Part shown: in pieces, positions 45,784 through 55,388 of the stretch
Layout: every line of letters begins with the position of its first letter
Numbering within the stretch: the first letter of the stretch is position 1
From: Syntrophomonas sp.
GTDB lineage: Bacteria; Bacillota; Syntrophomonadia; Syntrophomonadales; Syntrophomonadaceae
Direction of reading: 5' to 3'
Assembly: GCA_016841425.1 (NCBI GenBank)
Contig: JAENZE010000013.1
Location: 62,001 to 126,000 of the forward strand
Length of the DNA stretch: 64,000 nt
Notes under the pieces: model-generated
The model's database searches: none
What the model was told of the DNA's origin: nothing
The model's input: the letters and a program-made list of their open reading frames with translations, nothing else
Program-made: the position numbers and the translations under genes

Positions 45784-47631
45784 TTAATAATTAAAGCACT
45801 CGTCATCAATGTCGAGCACTGATGTATCAGCAAGTTTCATAATCTCAGCCAGGTTAGCCACATGGGGTACCTCATTTAACAGGTAATACCGGGCGGATAG
45901 AATTTTACCCTTATAAAACTTGTAGTCGTAATGCTCTTCTCCAAGTTCTTTTGCTTTTTGGTCTGCTAATATTGCCTGTTCCAAAAGCATCTTACCTCCT
46001 AGCAGTTCGGCAGTAACCATCAAAACACGTTTTGCATAAGTAGGTATCAGACCCATTCTATCTTTATCCTGGGCAAATTCACCCATGCTTTGCTTAATTT
46101 CAGCATAGGCAGTTATAGCTTTGCCTAGCTGGGCAAACTCTTTAATGAATTCAGGATGATTTTTGTTGGCTTCATAGAAATCCTTTATTCCCTGCATCCA
46201 GCGGGCAAACACCGTCCCTTTTTCCATGTTCCACTTGCGCCCGACTAGATCCATGGCCTGTATATAGGTAGTTCCTTCATAGAGAGTGTTAATCTTGGTA
46301 TCCCGGGCTAATTTTTCACAGGGATAATCTGAAACATATCCATAACCGCCGTAAATCTGTATTGCTTCGGTTCCTACCAGGTCCCAGGAGATTTCACTGC
46401 AGTAGGCCTTGGCCAGCGGAATAATCATGCTGAGTTCATCGTCAGCCTTTTTTCTCTCTTCAGGGTCTGGATCCCAATGATTAACGTCAATATTATAGTA
46501 GCCTCTGTAAGTCATAGCCCTACAAGCTTCCCCGATGGCTTTACACCTTAATAGGCCTCGTTTGATATCCTCATGTTCAATGATGGGAACTCTTCCTTTT
46601 TTGGGGTTGGTGAAAGGGGTACCCTGGATTCTCTGTCGGGCATAGTCTTTGGCATTATAATAGGCATTGGCAATTACGCTGATAGACAGTATCCCACAGA
46701 CCAGACGTTCCTCATTCATCATTTTAAACATTAAGGACATTCCATCGCCTTTGCCTTCGTTTTCAAGGGGGTTTTTGCCCAGCAAATAACCCCGGCAATG
46801 GTTCTCATCACCAAAGCTTAAGGATACGGTAGGATTACCATGCATGCCCATTTTATGTTCGATCCCGGTAGCTATAACGTCATTAAACTCCATGCTGCCA
46901 TCGTCATTGATCCAGTATTTGGGCACAACGAACAGGGAAATTCCTCTGGTTCCCGGAAGAGCTCCGTCTACCCGGGCTAAAAACAGATGTACAATATTTT
47001 CCGCAAAATCATTATCTCCGTTGCTGATGAATATCTTCTGGCCCTTTATTTTAAAAACCCGGGGATCATCAGTTGGGAAAGCTTTACTGGAAATTTCTCC
47101 TACATCGGATCCGGCCTGGGGTTCGGTCAGGCACATGGTGCCGGTGTAATCTCCGGCAAACATCTTGGGCAAAAACTTATCTTTAATATCCTCTGGAGCC
47201 AGTTCATTGATCAACATGGTAGACCCCTGGGCCATAGCCAGAAACGGCGGTACAAATGCTGGATTGGCAGCGGAGAACATTTCCCATAAAGGAAACATCA
47301 TAACCTGAGGAAGCACTACTGCTCCCTCACTGGTATCATTGTTGCTGCATCCCCAGCCTTCAGACTGCAGCTTTTTGTACACCGGCGGAACAGTAGGGGA
47401 AATGATGACCTGGCCGTTCTCAAATTTAATAGGATTGATTTCACCATCATCGGAAGTGGGTTCAACTATATCTTTGGTCATCTTTAGCACTGTATCAAGT
47501 ATCATATCCACGTCTTCCACCCCATAGTTCTCCTTAAAGCGAGGATAAGACAGTACCTTTTCCAGAGGCAGCCATTCTTTTAAGATAAATTTAAAATCCC
47601 GGGTGTTTTTGTAAGCAAAATTAGAAGCCAT
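45784..47631 (-). CDS. Acyl-CoA dehydrogenase, long (about 600-residue) type
   Basis: 615 aa, the size of the DmdC/FadE5-like class with an extra C-terminal helical domain and an N-terminal extension. CLTEPQAGSDVGEISSKA and TLYEGTTYIQAMDL, with the catalytic glutamate, are conserved. The ATG follows GGAGGG. Second gene of the sigma-54 operon starting at 49044. The substrate is not deducible; a butyryl- or longer acyl-CoA role fits the context. Confidence 0.92.
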   Translation of the reverse strand: MASNFAYKNTRDFKFILKEWLPLEKVLSYPRFKENYGVEDVDMILDTVLKMTKDIVEPTSDDGEINPIKFENGQVIISPTVPPVYKKLQSEGWGCSNNDTSEGAVVLPQVMMFPLWEMFSAANPAFVPPFLAMAQGSTMLINELAPEDIKDKFLPKMFAGDYTGTMCLTEPQAGSDVGEISSKAFPTDDPRVFKIKGQKIFISNGDNDFAENIVHLFLARVDGALPGTRGISLFVVPKYWINDDGSMEFNDVIATGIEHKMGMHGNPTVSLSFGDENHCRGYLLGKNPLENEGKGDGMSLMFKMMNEERLVCGILSISVIANAYYNAKDYARQRIQGTPFTNPKKGRVPIIEHEDIKRGLLRCKAIGEACRAMTYRGYYNIDVNHWDPDPEERKKADDELSMIIPLAKAYCSEISWDLVGTEAIQIYGGYGYVSDYPCEKLARDTKINTLYEGTTYIQAMDLVGRKWNMEKGTVFARWMQGIKDFYEANKNHPEFIKEFAQLGKAITAYAEIKQSMGEFAQDKDRMGLIPTYAKRVLMVTAELLGGKMLLEQAILADQKAKELGEEHYDYKFYKGKILSARYYLLNEVPHVANLAEIMKLADTSVLDIDDECFNY

Positions 47632-47679
47632 AGTTTACTCCCTCCATATTTTCATGATCCTTTTAAAATAATGATGATA

Positions 47680-49044
47680 CTAGTAAGCTATCTTGTTAGT
47701 AGGAGACCAGATTTTCATAGCCTGGGCCTCCTTGATCAACTCGTCCCGGAAATCGGGATGGGCAATGCTGATAACCGCTTCGGCCCTTCCCCAGATGGTA
47801 CGGCCTTTTATATTTACAATTCCGTGCTCGGTAGCCAGATAATGCACCAGAGTACGGGGACAAGTTACGATGCTGCCCGGGCTTAATGTTGGTCTGACTC
47901 GGGAGTGCACTTTTCCTTCTTTATCGGTGTAAGTAGATTCAAAAGCGAATATTCCTTTACCCCCATTAGATTCCCAGGCTCCGATATGGTAATCCAGGGA
48001 ACCTCCAGTACCGGATATATGCCTTATACCGTCAGATTCCGAGTTCACCTGGCTGAATAAATCTACCTCAATAATATTATTAATAGATACTACTTTATCT
48101 TCAATGGCTATATTTTTAGGATTGTTGGTATAATCACAGTTATAGCCGGCGACCTGGGGATTTTTATGCAGGAATTCGTGGGTCTTTTTGTTGCCAAAAC
48201 AGAAGGTGAAGATGCTTCTCCCCACATCCCGCCTTTTATATTTATTGGTTATTTTTCCGGCTTCGTACATTGCAGTCATGGCATCACAGAACATTTCGGT
48301 TTGTATTCCCAGGTCTTTGAGATCAGAATCAGCTATCATAGCCCCGATAGCATTTGGCACCCCACCTATTCCCAGTTGCAGCACCGCTCTATCTTCTATC
48401 ATAGGCATGATATTCTCCGCAATTTTTTGTGATGCAGGGCTGATCTTAGTGGAATCAGGCATTAAGAATACCGACTCGTTGCTTTCGATAATATAATCCA
48501 CATCCTTGATATTGATGGATTCCATGTATCCGCCCATGACATAGGGTATCTTCTCGTTGACTTCAACTATAACAAGGTCTGAGTTTTTTAGCTGAGCGTA
48601 AGTATCTGAGGTAGTTATCCCGAAATTGAAGTTTCCATGCTTATCCATAGGTGCCGTCAACACACAAGACAGATTCTTTTTGGTCCATGGCTGGACTGCT
48701 TCACCGCGAATTTTCTGCAAATCATGGTATTGGGTAATATAGTAGGATATCCGATTTTGGTCACCAAGCATACGATCTATGGCGCTGTAATGGGCACTGT
48801 AATAGGTAAAAGTCTTCATTTCAGGGTCATTTTTTACCACCTCGGGGAATCTAACCGACCCGGCAGCATCAATAGCTACATTCACCAAATTTTCTTCCCC
48901 TGCTCTTTTACCCAAAGCTTTATCAAACTCTGCCGGGAAAGATGTGAACTCGGCATAATTAATATAATCACCAGATTTTACTAGCTTTGCTGCCTGCTCC
49001 GGGGTAATAAGTTTGCGTTTGTATTCTTCCATAAAAGTACTCAC
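47680..49044 (-). CDS. Acetyl-CoA hydrolase/transferase family CoA-transferase
   Basis: 454 aa from GTG at 49044, ten bases after AAAGGAG; the open frame reaches 49074 but that start overlaps the ribosome site. VLQLGIGGVPNAIGA is the CoA loop, and the nucleophilic glutamate is in LGIQTEMFCDAM. It resembles butyryl-CoA:acetate and 4-hydroxybutyrate CoA-transferases. First gene of the operon that continues with two acyl-CoA dehydrogenases, under a sigma-54 promoter. It would activate the fatty acid at the expense of acetyl-CoA. Confidence 0.9.
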   Translation of the reverse strand: MSTFMEEYKRKLITPEQAAKLVKSGDYINYAEFTSFPAEFDKALGKRAGEENLVNVAIDAAGSVRFPEVVKNDPEMKTFTYYSAHYSAIDRMLGDQNRISYYITQYHDLQKIRGEAVQPWTKKNLSCVLTAPMDKHGNFNFGITTSDTYAQLKNSDLVIVEVNEKIPYVMGGYMESINIKDVDYIIESNESVFLMPDSTKISPASQKIAENIMPMIEDRAVLQLGIGGVPNAIGAMIADSDLKDLGIQTEMFCDAMTAMYEAGKITNKYKRRDVGRSIFTFCFGNKKTHEFLHKNPQVAGYNCDYTNNPKNIAIEDKVVSINNIIEVDLFSQVNSESDGIRHISGTGGSLDYHIGAWESNGGKGIFAFESTYTDKEGKVHSRVRPTLSPGSIVTCPRTLVHYLATEHGIVNIKGRTIWGRAEAVISIAHPDFRDELIKEAQAMKIWSPTNKIAY

Positions 49045-49144
49045 GTTTTCTTTTCTCCTTTCAATCTTACCCAATAAAGTAATTTTTTCGGCAATCCCCC
49101 TAATACAATGTGCACGCGATTAGGTTCTTTTACTCCGTTAGATT

Positions 49145-49160
49145 TGCAATTAATATGCCA
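49145..49160 (-). promoter_or_regulatory. Sigma-54 promoter of the CoA-transferase/dehydrogenase operon
   Basis: The minus strand reads TGGCATATTAATTGCA: the -24 GG and -12 GC are separated by exactly ten bases, as required. The only deviation in the core is T for C after TGGCA. It lies about 100 bp before the GTG start of the CoA-transferase. Confidence 0.85.
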
Positions 49161-49247
49161 ATAACAGAAAAATGAAAAATCCGCCCGGAAGACGGATCTC
49201 ATTGGATATTATAACAGTTACACATATCACAATTGGGTTTGTTGCAC

Positions 49248-49266
49248 CCTGTAATGATGTTACAGG
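49248..49266. promoter_or_regulatory. Palindrome, candidate activator-binding site
   Basis: CCTGTAA-TGATG-TTACAGG, a perfect 7-bp inverted repeat with a 5-bp centre, lies about 90 bp upstream of the sigma-54 promoter. TGTAA/TTACA half sites recur nearby (ACAGTTACAC at 49214, GTTTACAG at 49309, TTGTTACAC at 49332). This is the usual place for an enhancer-type activator; the adjacent gene encodes one. Confidence 0.65.
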
Positions 49267-49333
49267 GATTATCGCAATATGTTCCAAAGCTGAACACAAG
49301 TGAACAGTTGTTTACAGTAATAACTGACCATTG

Positions 49334-51352
49334 TTACACATCTATTTTATATTTTCTTATTTTTCTATAAACCGTAGTGCGGGATAGTCCCACTTGTTTG
49401 GCTACCTGACTTATATTACCATTAAATTCATTAATAAGTCTGATGATTTGCTCACGTTCAAGCTCATCTCTTAATTTCATATCAAAATTTCTGGATTCTT
49501 CGATAGTAAAGTTTGACGACCTGTTTTTTGATTCTTTGCTTTTTTCCAAAACCTCTTCCGAATTTTCATGGTATTCTGTTATATGTTTTGGCAGGCAATC
49601 TTCTGTTATTGTATTCCCATTAGTAAATACAATAGCATTTTCAATAATGTTCCTTAATTCCCTTACATTACCTGGCCATTGATATTCGCACAGCATAGTC
49701 ATAGCATTATCACTGATACTCAATGAATCCCGGTTAAATTGAGTACAGAATCTATCAATTAAAAATCTGGTAATCAAAGGTATATCCAACTTTCTTTTCC
49801 GAAGTGGCGGGAGTTCGATGTTAATAACACTTAATCTGTAATATAAATCATCTCGGAAAGTTCCTTCCCATATTTCCTTTTTTAGATTCCGATTAGTGGC
49901 TGCAATAATGCGCACATCTACTTTCCTGGGATTATACCCACCGATAGGAGTAACTATGGTATCCTGTATGAAACGCAGCAGATTAACCTGCATATCAAAA
50001 GGCATTTCACCTATTTCATCCAGAAAGACCGTTCCTCCATCAGCCAGCTCCAGCTTACCGATTCCCCCACCTTTTCGGGCTCCGGTAAAAGACCCCTCCT
50101 CATAGCCAAAAAGTTCACTCTGAAGTAGTTCCTTGGGTATCGCGCCACAGTTAATGACAATAAAATTGCCTTTACGTCGGCTTTCCTCGTGTATAGCCTG
50201 GGCTACCAACTCTTTTCCTGTACCACTTTCTCCGGTTATTAAAACATTAGAGGAAACACCCGCAGCTTTCCGGACTACATTTTTAATTTGCTTCCATGCC
50301 TCGCTTTCGCCTATTAGTTCATTAAAATTGGATTTGTCTTCATCATCGCAGATAAAATTCATGGAACTAAAGTCACCAAATAGATCTTTATTCTTATCAA
50401 TTTCGAAACCCAGGATGGTTTGGTAAGAACCGTCAGGATTTCTTACAAACTGGCGTCGCACAAGAGTACATGGTATTATCCTATCCATGCCTTTTATATG
50501 AAAAGACTTGATGAATTCATTGGAATTGCTGGAAAAAAGACTGGTAAGTACATGATTATCATCTACTATAAAATCTTCTATAAATTTGCCGATCAAAGCT
50601 CTCCGCTGCCCAACTCCCATGATATCCAGACACTTGTAATTAGCATTTATAATTCGCCGGTTGGCATCTATCACTATCATGCCATAATTAATAAAATCAA
50701 TAATAGATGAACAGGTACGATGATATAACTGGGTTATCGAAGATTGTTCAGATTTGTAACGCAGCTGGTTTTCGACTATTATAGCTGCCAACTTCACGGT
50801 TTGCAGTATGTTATATGTCGTGTTGTTGTTATGATTGCCTATTGCGGCTAATATGCCAAGTATTGTCCCATCATCATCACGTATTGGAACTCCAGCGGTA
50901 TGGCAGGAATGAAACTGCTCACAATAATGCTCAGGGCCAACTATTTCCAATGCTTTTTCTTCTGCCAGTGAAGTTCCAATAGCATTAGTCCCAATATCCT
51001 TTTCGCCGTAGCGTAGACCCAGCATATTATAAGCATCTATATTGCTGCCAACAGCCTCTAAAATGCAGCCTTCCTTTTCGGCTAATAACAAAATGATATC
51101 TGTACTGGTCCTGTTTATCTCCTGCATTATTGGCCTGGCGCATGATATAAGCTGTATGTTTTCGGCTAACTTGGCCTGGAATATGCGATTAGGCAGTTGG
51201 TGCGTATTTATACTCTTTGGATCCAAACCCCGACATCTCTGCCACGACCTGCCTATTTCCGGCCTTATCTCTGACTCCGCAACTATACCTTCAGAAACAA
51301 ATTTCTGCCATTTTTCATATGTTTTAGAATTATAGCAATAAGATGTATCCAA
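49334..51352 (-). CDS. Sigma-54-dependent transcriptional activator (AcoR-like)
   Basis: About 672 aa from TTG at 51352, seven bases after GGAGG; the open frame begins 24 bp earlier. Order: an AcoR-type N-terminal region with a GAF domain, a PAS domain (IDFINYGMIVIDANRRIINA), an AAA+ domain with Walker A GESGTGKE, the sigma-54 contact loop as GSFTGA (usual GAFTGA), Walker B GGTVFLDEIGEMP, and a C-terminal Fis-type HTH (QVAKQVGLSRTTVYRKIRKY). It probably senses a small ligand and activates the downstream CoA-transferase operon. The ligand is unknown. Confidence 0.92.
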   Translation of the reverse strand: MDTSYCYNSKTYEKWQKFVSEGIVAESEIRPEIGRSWQRCRGLDPKSINTHQLPNRIFQAKLAENIQLISCARPIMQEINRTSTDIILLLAEKEGCILEAVGSNIDAYNMLGLRYGEKDIGTNAIGTSLAEEKALEIVGPEHYCEQFHSCHTAGVPIRDDDGTILGILAAIGNHNNNTTYNILQTVKLAAIIVENQLRYKSEQSSITQLYHRTCSSIIDFINYGMIVIDANRRIINANYKCLDIMGVGQRRALIGKFIEDFIVDDNHVLTSLFSSNSNEFIKSFHIKGMDRIIPCTLVRRQFVRNPDGSYQTILGFEIDKNKDLFGDFSSMNFICDDEDKSNFNELIGESEAWKQIKNVVRKAAGVSSNVLITGESGTGKELVAQAIHEESRRKGNFIVINCGAIPKELLQSELFGYEEGSFTGARKGGGIGKLELADGGTVFLDEIGEMPFDMQVNLLRFIQDTIVTPIGGYNPRKVDVRIIAATNRNLKKEIWEGTFRDDLYYRLSVINIELPPLRKRKLDIPLITRFLIDRFCTQFNRDSLSISDNAMTMLCEYQWPGNVRELRNIIENAIVFTNGNTITEDCLPKHITEYHENSEEVLEKSKESKNRSSNFTIEESRNFDMKLRDELEREQIIRLINEFNGNISQVAKQVGLSRTTVYRKIRKYKIDV

Positions 51353-51520
51353 TTTGTCTCCTCCAACCGCTAACATTTCTAGCTATAATATAACATCAAA
51401 TGCCTTATTTCGCACAAAATTTCTATTTAGTAAATTATCCTAAACATTAAAATTAATTCGTTATAGCCCAGGATCAAATCAAATTTCTCTTACGTCTTGC
51501 AGAGATACCTTTCGGTTTAT

Positions 51521-53888
51521 GTTTCAATCCACGCACCCATGTAGGGTGCGACATCACAGTAGGCTTCTAATCCGTCCGCATCCAGATTTCAATCCACGCA
51601 CCCACGCAGGGTGCGACATCGGCGCCTTTTGTTATGCCCAGGTATGTGCAAATTTCAATCCACGCACCCACGCAGGGTGCGACCCAATGGCGGAGTAATA
51701 CCACCTCTCTACATTGCTATTTCAATCCACGCACCCACGCAGGGTGCGACGCCATCAACATAAGTAATAACGGCCCTGCCGTCAATTTCAATCCACGCAC
51801 CCACGCAGGGTGCGACCAGTTTTCCGGCCTCCGCTCAACGCGGTATGGCCGATTTCAATCCACGCACCCACGCAGGGTGCGACATTACGGACCGAGACCG
51901 GGCCAGGGGAAATACAGATTTCAATCCACGCACCCACGCAGGGTGCGACAAACTAGGGGACTATACTAACCCAATAAGCGGGCAATTTCAATCCACGCAC
52001 CCACGCAGGGTGCGACTCGGCGCCTTTTGTTATGCCTGGGTATGTATAAATTTCAATCCACGCACCCACGCAGGGTGCGACTTTACCAAACTTTAGAATT
52101 ACAATTTAATATTGATTTCAATCCACGCACCCACGCAGGGTGCGACCTAGTACCAATGCGCCGACTACAATTGCAGCCGAATTTCAATCCACGCACCCAC
52201 GCAGGGTGCGACGAGATATTAGCAGGATATGCCAACATTTATGTCATTTCAATCCACGCACCCACGCAGGGTGCGACTGACCTACAGTAGACAAACTCGA
52301 AACGCCGATAAAATTTCAATCCACGCACCCACGCAGGGTGCGACTCCGGCTGTGGTTCCGGTTGTTCGTCATCTATAAAATTTCAATCCACGCACCCACG
52401 CAGGGTGCGACTTCAATATCTTCACGGGTAAAATTCCACGCTTTGATTTCAATCCACGCACCCACGCAGGGTGCGACTTCGTTATCAAGGCATCATATGA
52501 CGCATATTTAGCAATTTCAATCCACGCACCCACGCAGGGTGCGACAATCCTGGGGGTTTTTGTTCTGCTTATTGTCGTATTTCAATCCACGCACCCACGC
52601 AGGGTGCGACAAAAAAGAGGAAAATCAATGCTTAGTTGTTATTGATATTTCAATCCACGCACCCACGCAGGGTGCGACTGGACGCCGCGCATGCCATGGC
52701 AGAGGAGGCCAGGGCGATTTCAATCCACGCACCCACGCAGGGTGCGACATTATCGGGGTGGCATGGGTTAATAATGACGCTGTATTTCAATCCACGCACC
52801 CACGCAGGGTGCGACAAGTTAGGCATTATCAAGGCGGTAGCCGAGACCTTATTTCAATCCACGCACCCACGCAGGGTGCGACTGGCGGCAGCGCTTCAAG
52901 GGTGGTATTGCCTCTTTGATTTCAATCCACGCACCCACGCAGGGTGCGACTTTGGGCAGCTGCGCGGCCAGGCCGATGCAGAGGATTTCAATCCACGCAC
53001 CCACGCAGGGTGCGACACTACGGTATGTACAAGCTGCGGGGTGCTGCAATATTTCAATCCACGCACCCACGCAGGGTGCGACGACACAATACAATACCAG
53101 GATGAGGCAATATATGAATTTCAATCCACGCACCCACGCAGGGTGCGACTGGTTGGTGGGCTGCTCTTAATGGTCAAAGCATAAATTTCAATCCACGCAC
53201 CCACGCAGGGTGCGACATTATATTGATAATACTCCAGTTGATGTAGTAGGTATTTCAATCCACGCACCCACGCAGGGTGCGACGCTGGGTAAAGTTAGCA
53301 GGTGATTAAATGACTATATTTCAATCCACGCACCCACGCAGGGTGCGACGACGTCAATATTTTTGCATGGGGCGATAAAAAAGATTTCAATCCACGCACC
53401 CACGCAGGGTGCGACATGTTTTTAGACACACATACGCAACAAACCTATTAATTTCAATCCACGCACCCACGCAGGGTGCGACCTTCATCCAAAACATAGC
53501 GAAAAAAGCCACTATGGGATTTCAATCCACGCACCCACGCAGGGTGCGACAAAACTATCAACACCAAGACGATAACCGGCATTAAATTTCAATCCACGCA
53601 CCCACGCAGGGTGCGACGCCTTACAGATGCATTGGCAACACAGCCCGATTAATTTCAATCCACGCACCCACGCAGGGTGCGACCACATTTATAAGGCAGC
53701 CAAGAGGGGCAAAGGTAAAATTTCAATCCACGCACCCACGCAGGGTGCGACAAGTATTTATCCCAATCAAATGGGGCACTTTCATCATTTCAATCCACGC
53801 ACCCACGCAGGGTGCGACATTGACCTGCAGCAAGGCTTTATCTATGTGCAGCAGGGATTTCAATCCACGCACCCACGCAGGGTGCGAC
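51521..53888 (-). CRISPR. Type I-C CRISPR array, 36 repeats and 35 spacers
   Basis: A 32-bp repeat occurs 36 times with a period of 65-70 bp; spacers are 33-38 bp. In the transcribed (minus) direction it reads GTCGCACCCTGCGTGGGTGC then GTGGATTGAAAT, a type I-C repeat with a GCACCC/GGGTGC stem. Thirty-five copies look identical. The copy at 51521-51552 differs in the loop (TACAT for TGCGT) and ends in C. This marks the low-coordinate end as the old, leader-distal end, with the leader and newest spacers next to cas2. Spacers at 51618-51651 and 52017-52049 are near-duplicates. Apparent plus-strand proteins repeating FNPRTHAGCD are artefacts of the repeats. Confidence 0.98.
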
Positions 53889-54057
53889 AGCAAAATTGAA
53901 CAAAAATATGTTCAATACTCAAGACTTTTGTTCAATTTTTGTCTTATTATTATCAAATTACATCACCACCCATTTTATATTTTTCTTTCATCCTAAGATT
54001 TTAACGATATTCGCGGTGCGAAAGCTCTAATAAATTTATGTTCACTAAATGTTCGCA
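53889..54057 (-). promoter_or_regulatory. CRISPR leader between cas2 and the array
   Basis: 169 bp of AT-rich DNA ending at the newest repeat. A perfect 14-bp inverted repeat, AAAATTGAACAAAA (53892-53905) and TTTTGTTCAATTTT (53926-53939), lies beside the first repeat. A second pair, GTGCGAA/TTCGCAC (54016-54022, 54052-54058), begins at the cas2 stop and may weakly terminate the cas transcript. The leader should hold the array promoter, but I could not pick a convincing -35/-10 pair. Confidence 0.75.
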
Positions 54058-54348
54058 CTAAATTATTAATGTACCCTCAACGTCATAGGACTCCTTTGCA
54101 CCTATATGATCAACTTTATTTTTATAATTATTCCCCAAATAATAAAACCGCAGGCTATCTGTATCCTTGTCGATAATTCGTTCAAGTTTATGCTGCACCT
54201 CACGGCATTTCGCTGCATCTAATATACATTCAAACACTGAATTCTGAACCCGTTGACCATAATTCATACATTGCTTCGCAACCTGACGCAAACGTTTCCT
54301 TCCAGCCGGTGTTTGTGTATTTACGTCATAGGTTATTAAGACTAACAT
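54058..54348 (-). CDS. cas2: CRISPR-associated endonuclease Cas2
   Basis: 96 aa from ATG at 54348 (AGGTGATAAA upstream); the open frame reaches further back into cas1. Cas2 bridges two Cas1 dimers in the spacer-integration complex. MLVLITYDVNTQTPAGRKRL carries the conserved N-terminal aspartate, and the ferredoxin-like fold continues with QNSVFECILDAAKC. It starts 8 bp after the cas1 stop. Confidence 0.95.
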   Translation of the reverse strand: MLVLITYDVNTQTPAGRKRLRQVAKQCMNYGQRVQNSVFECILDAAKCREVQHKLERIIDKDTDSLRFYYLGNNYKNKVDHIGAKESYDVEGTLII

Positions 54349-54356
54349 TTTATCAC

Positions 54357-55388
54357 CTACTTCCACATAAACGGTGGATATCCATCCAAATCGCCCCGAA
54401 TAAATCTGGCCAATAGCATAGCCTGGGCATGAGGTACAAGTCCCCATGCTATTTTTTCTTGTAAAAATGGATGTGTAATTTTCTCCTGCTTCCTACTTTG
54501 CCAAGCTTTCAATATTGTTTTTCTGGTATCATCATCCATAATAACCGCACCATTTTCCTTTTGAATAAAACCCTCTGCATTTACTTCTCTTCTGTTAATT
54601 AAAGAAATCACAAATCGATCTGCATAAACCGAACGTAACTCCTCCATCATATCAAGAGCAAGTGAAATCCGCCCTGGCCTATCTCGATGTAAAAATCCGA
54701 CATAAGGATCAAGTCCAACTGTTTCAAGTGCAGCCGCAGCATCATGAGCCAATAACGTATATACAAACGACAACATTGCATTAACATTGTCAAGCGGTGG
54801 ACGTTTATTCCTGCAATTAAAATAGAAAGAATCTTTTTGTTGAAGAATTAAATCATCAAATACGCCAAAATACTGCGATGCTGCTTCTCCTTCATAACCT
54901 CGGAGTTGTTCTAAATCTTCACTTTGCTGAATTAATTCCATAGAATTTACCAAAGTTTTGGAAACACCTTTTAACTTATCAACGTCAAGTCGTATCGCGT
55001 AGTCGCGAGTTGCACGTTCAATCACCCAACGAGCATTATAAACTTTTGCCAGAAGAAAGTTTCTGGCAATTTTGTTGCTATCCTCTACATTGTCCGAAAG
55101 CCTATATTGAGCCTTTCTTAGAGTTACATTACCTCTAACCTCCCCAACTACTCTAGAAAGAAATTTACCACTTTGTTTCATAAAACTTAGGGCAATATTA
55201 CGTTTGGCACATGCACCCATTAATGCTGGACTTGCACCTGTATATCCAAAAGTAACAATGCCTTCAAGATTATGTAATGGCATCCTTAACATTTCTGCTT
55301 CGTCTTTTAAAACCACAATATTTTCTCCATCAAGTGATAAATAAGTATTCGGAGTAGTGACATAAAGAGTATTTAGAAGCTTTCTCAT
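54357..55388 (-). CDS. cas1: CRISPR-associated integrase Cas1 (type I-C)
   Basis: 343 aa, normal for type I-C. Cas1 integrates new spacers at the leader end. Catalytic residues are seen as Glu in RGYEGEAASQYF, His in GFLHRDRPGR and Asp in SLALDMMEELR. Overlaps cas4 by 4 bp (ATGA), consistent with coupling. Confidence 0.96.
   Translation of the reverse strand: MRKLLNTLYVTTPNTYLSLDGENIVVLKDEAEMLRMPLHNLEGIVTFGYTGASPALMGACAKRNIALSFMKQSGKFLSRVVGEVRGNVTLRKAQYRLSDNVEDSNKIARNFLLAKVYNARWVIERATRDYAIRLDVDKLKGVSKTLVNSMELIQQSEDLEQLRGYEGEAASQYFGVFDDLILQQKDSFYFNCRNKRPPLDNVNAMLSFVYTLLAHDAAAALETVGLDPYVGFLHRDRPGRISLALDMMEELRSVYADRFVISLINRREVNAEGFIQKENGAVIMDDDTRKTILKAWQSRKQEKITHPFLQEKIAWGLVPHAQAMLLARFIRGDLDGYPPFMWK

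Noticed and set aside
51634-53899. Open frames on both strands with repeated FNPRTHAGCD or HPAWVRGLK peptides
   Set aside because: They are translations of the CRISPR repeat units, which lack stop codons in several frames. There is no ribosome site or domain.
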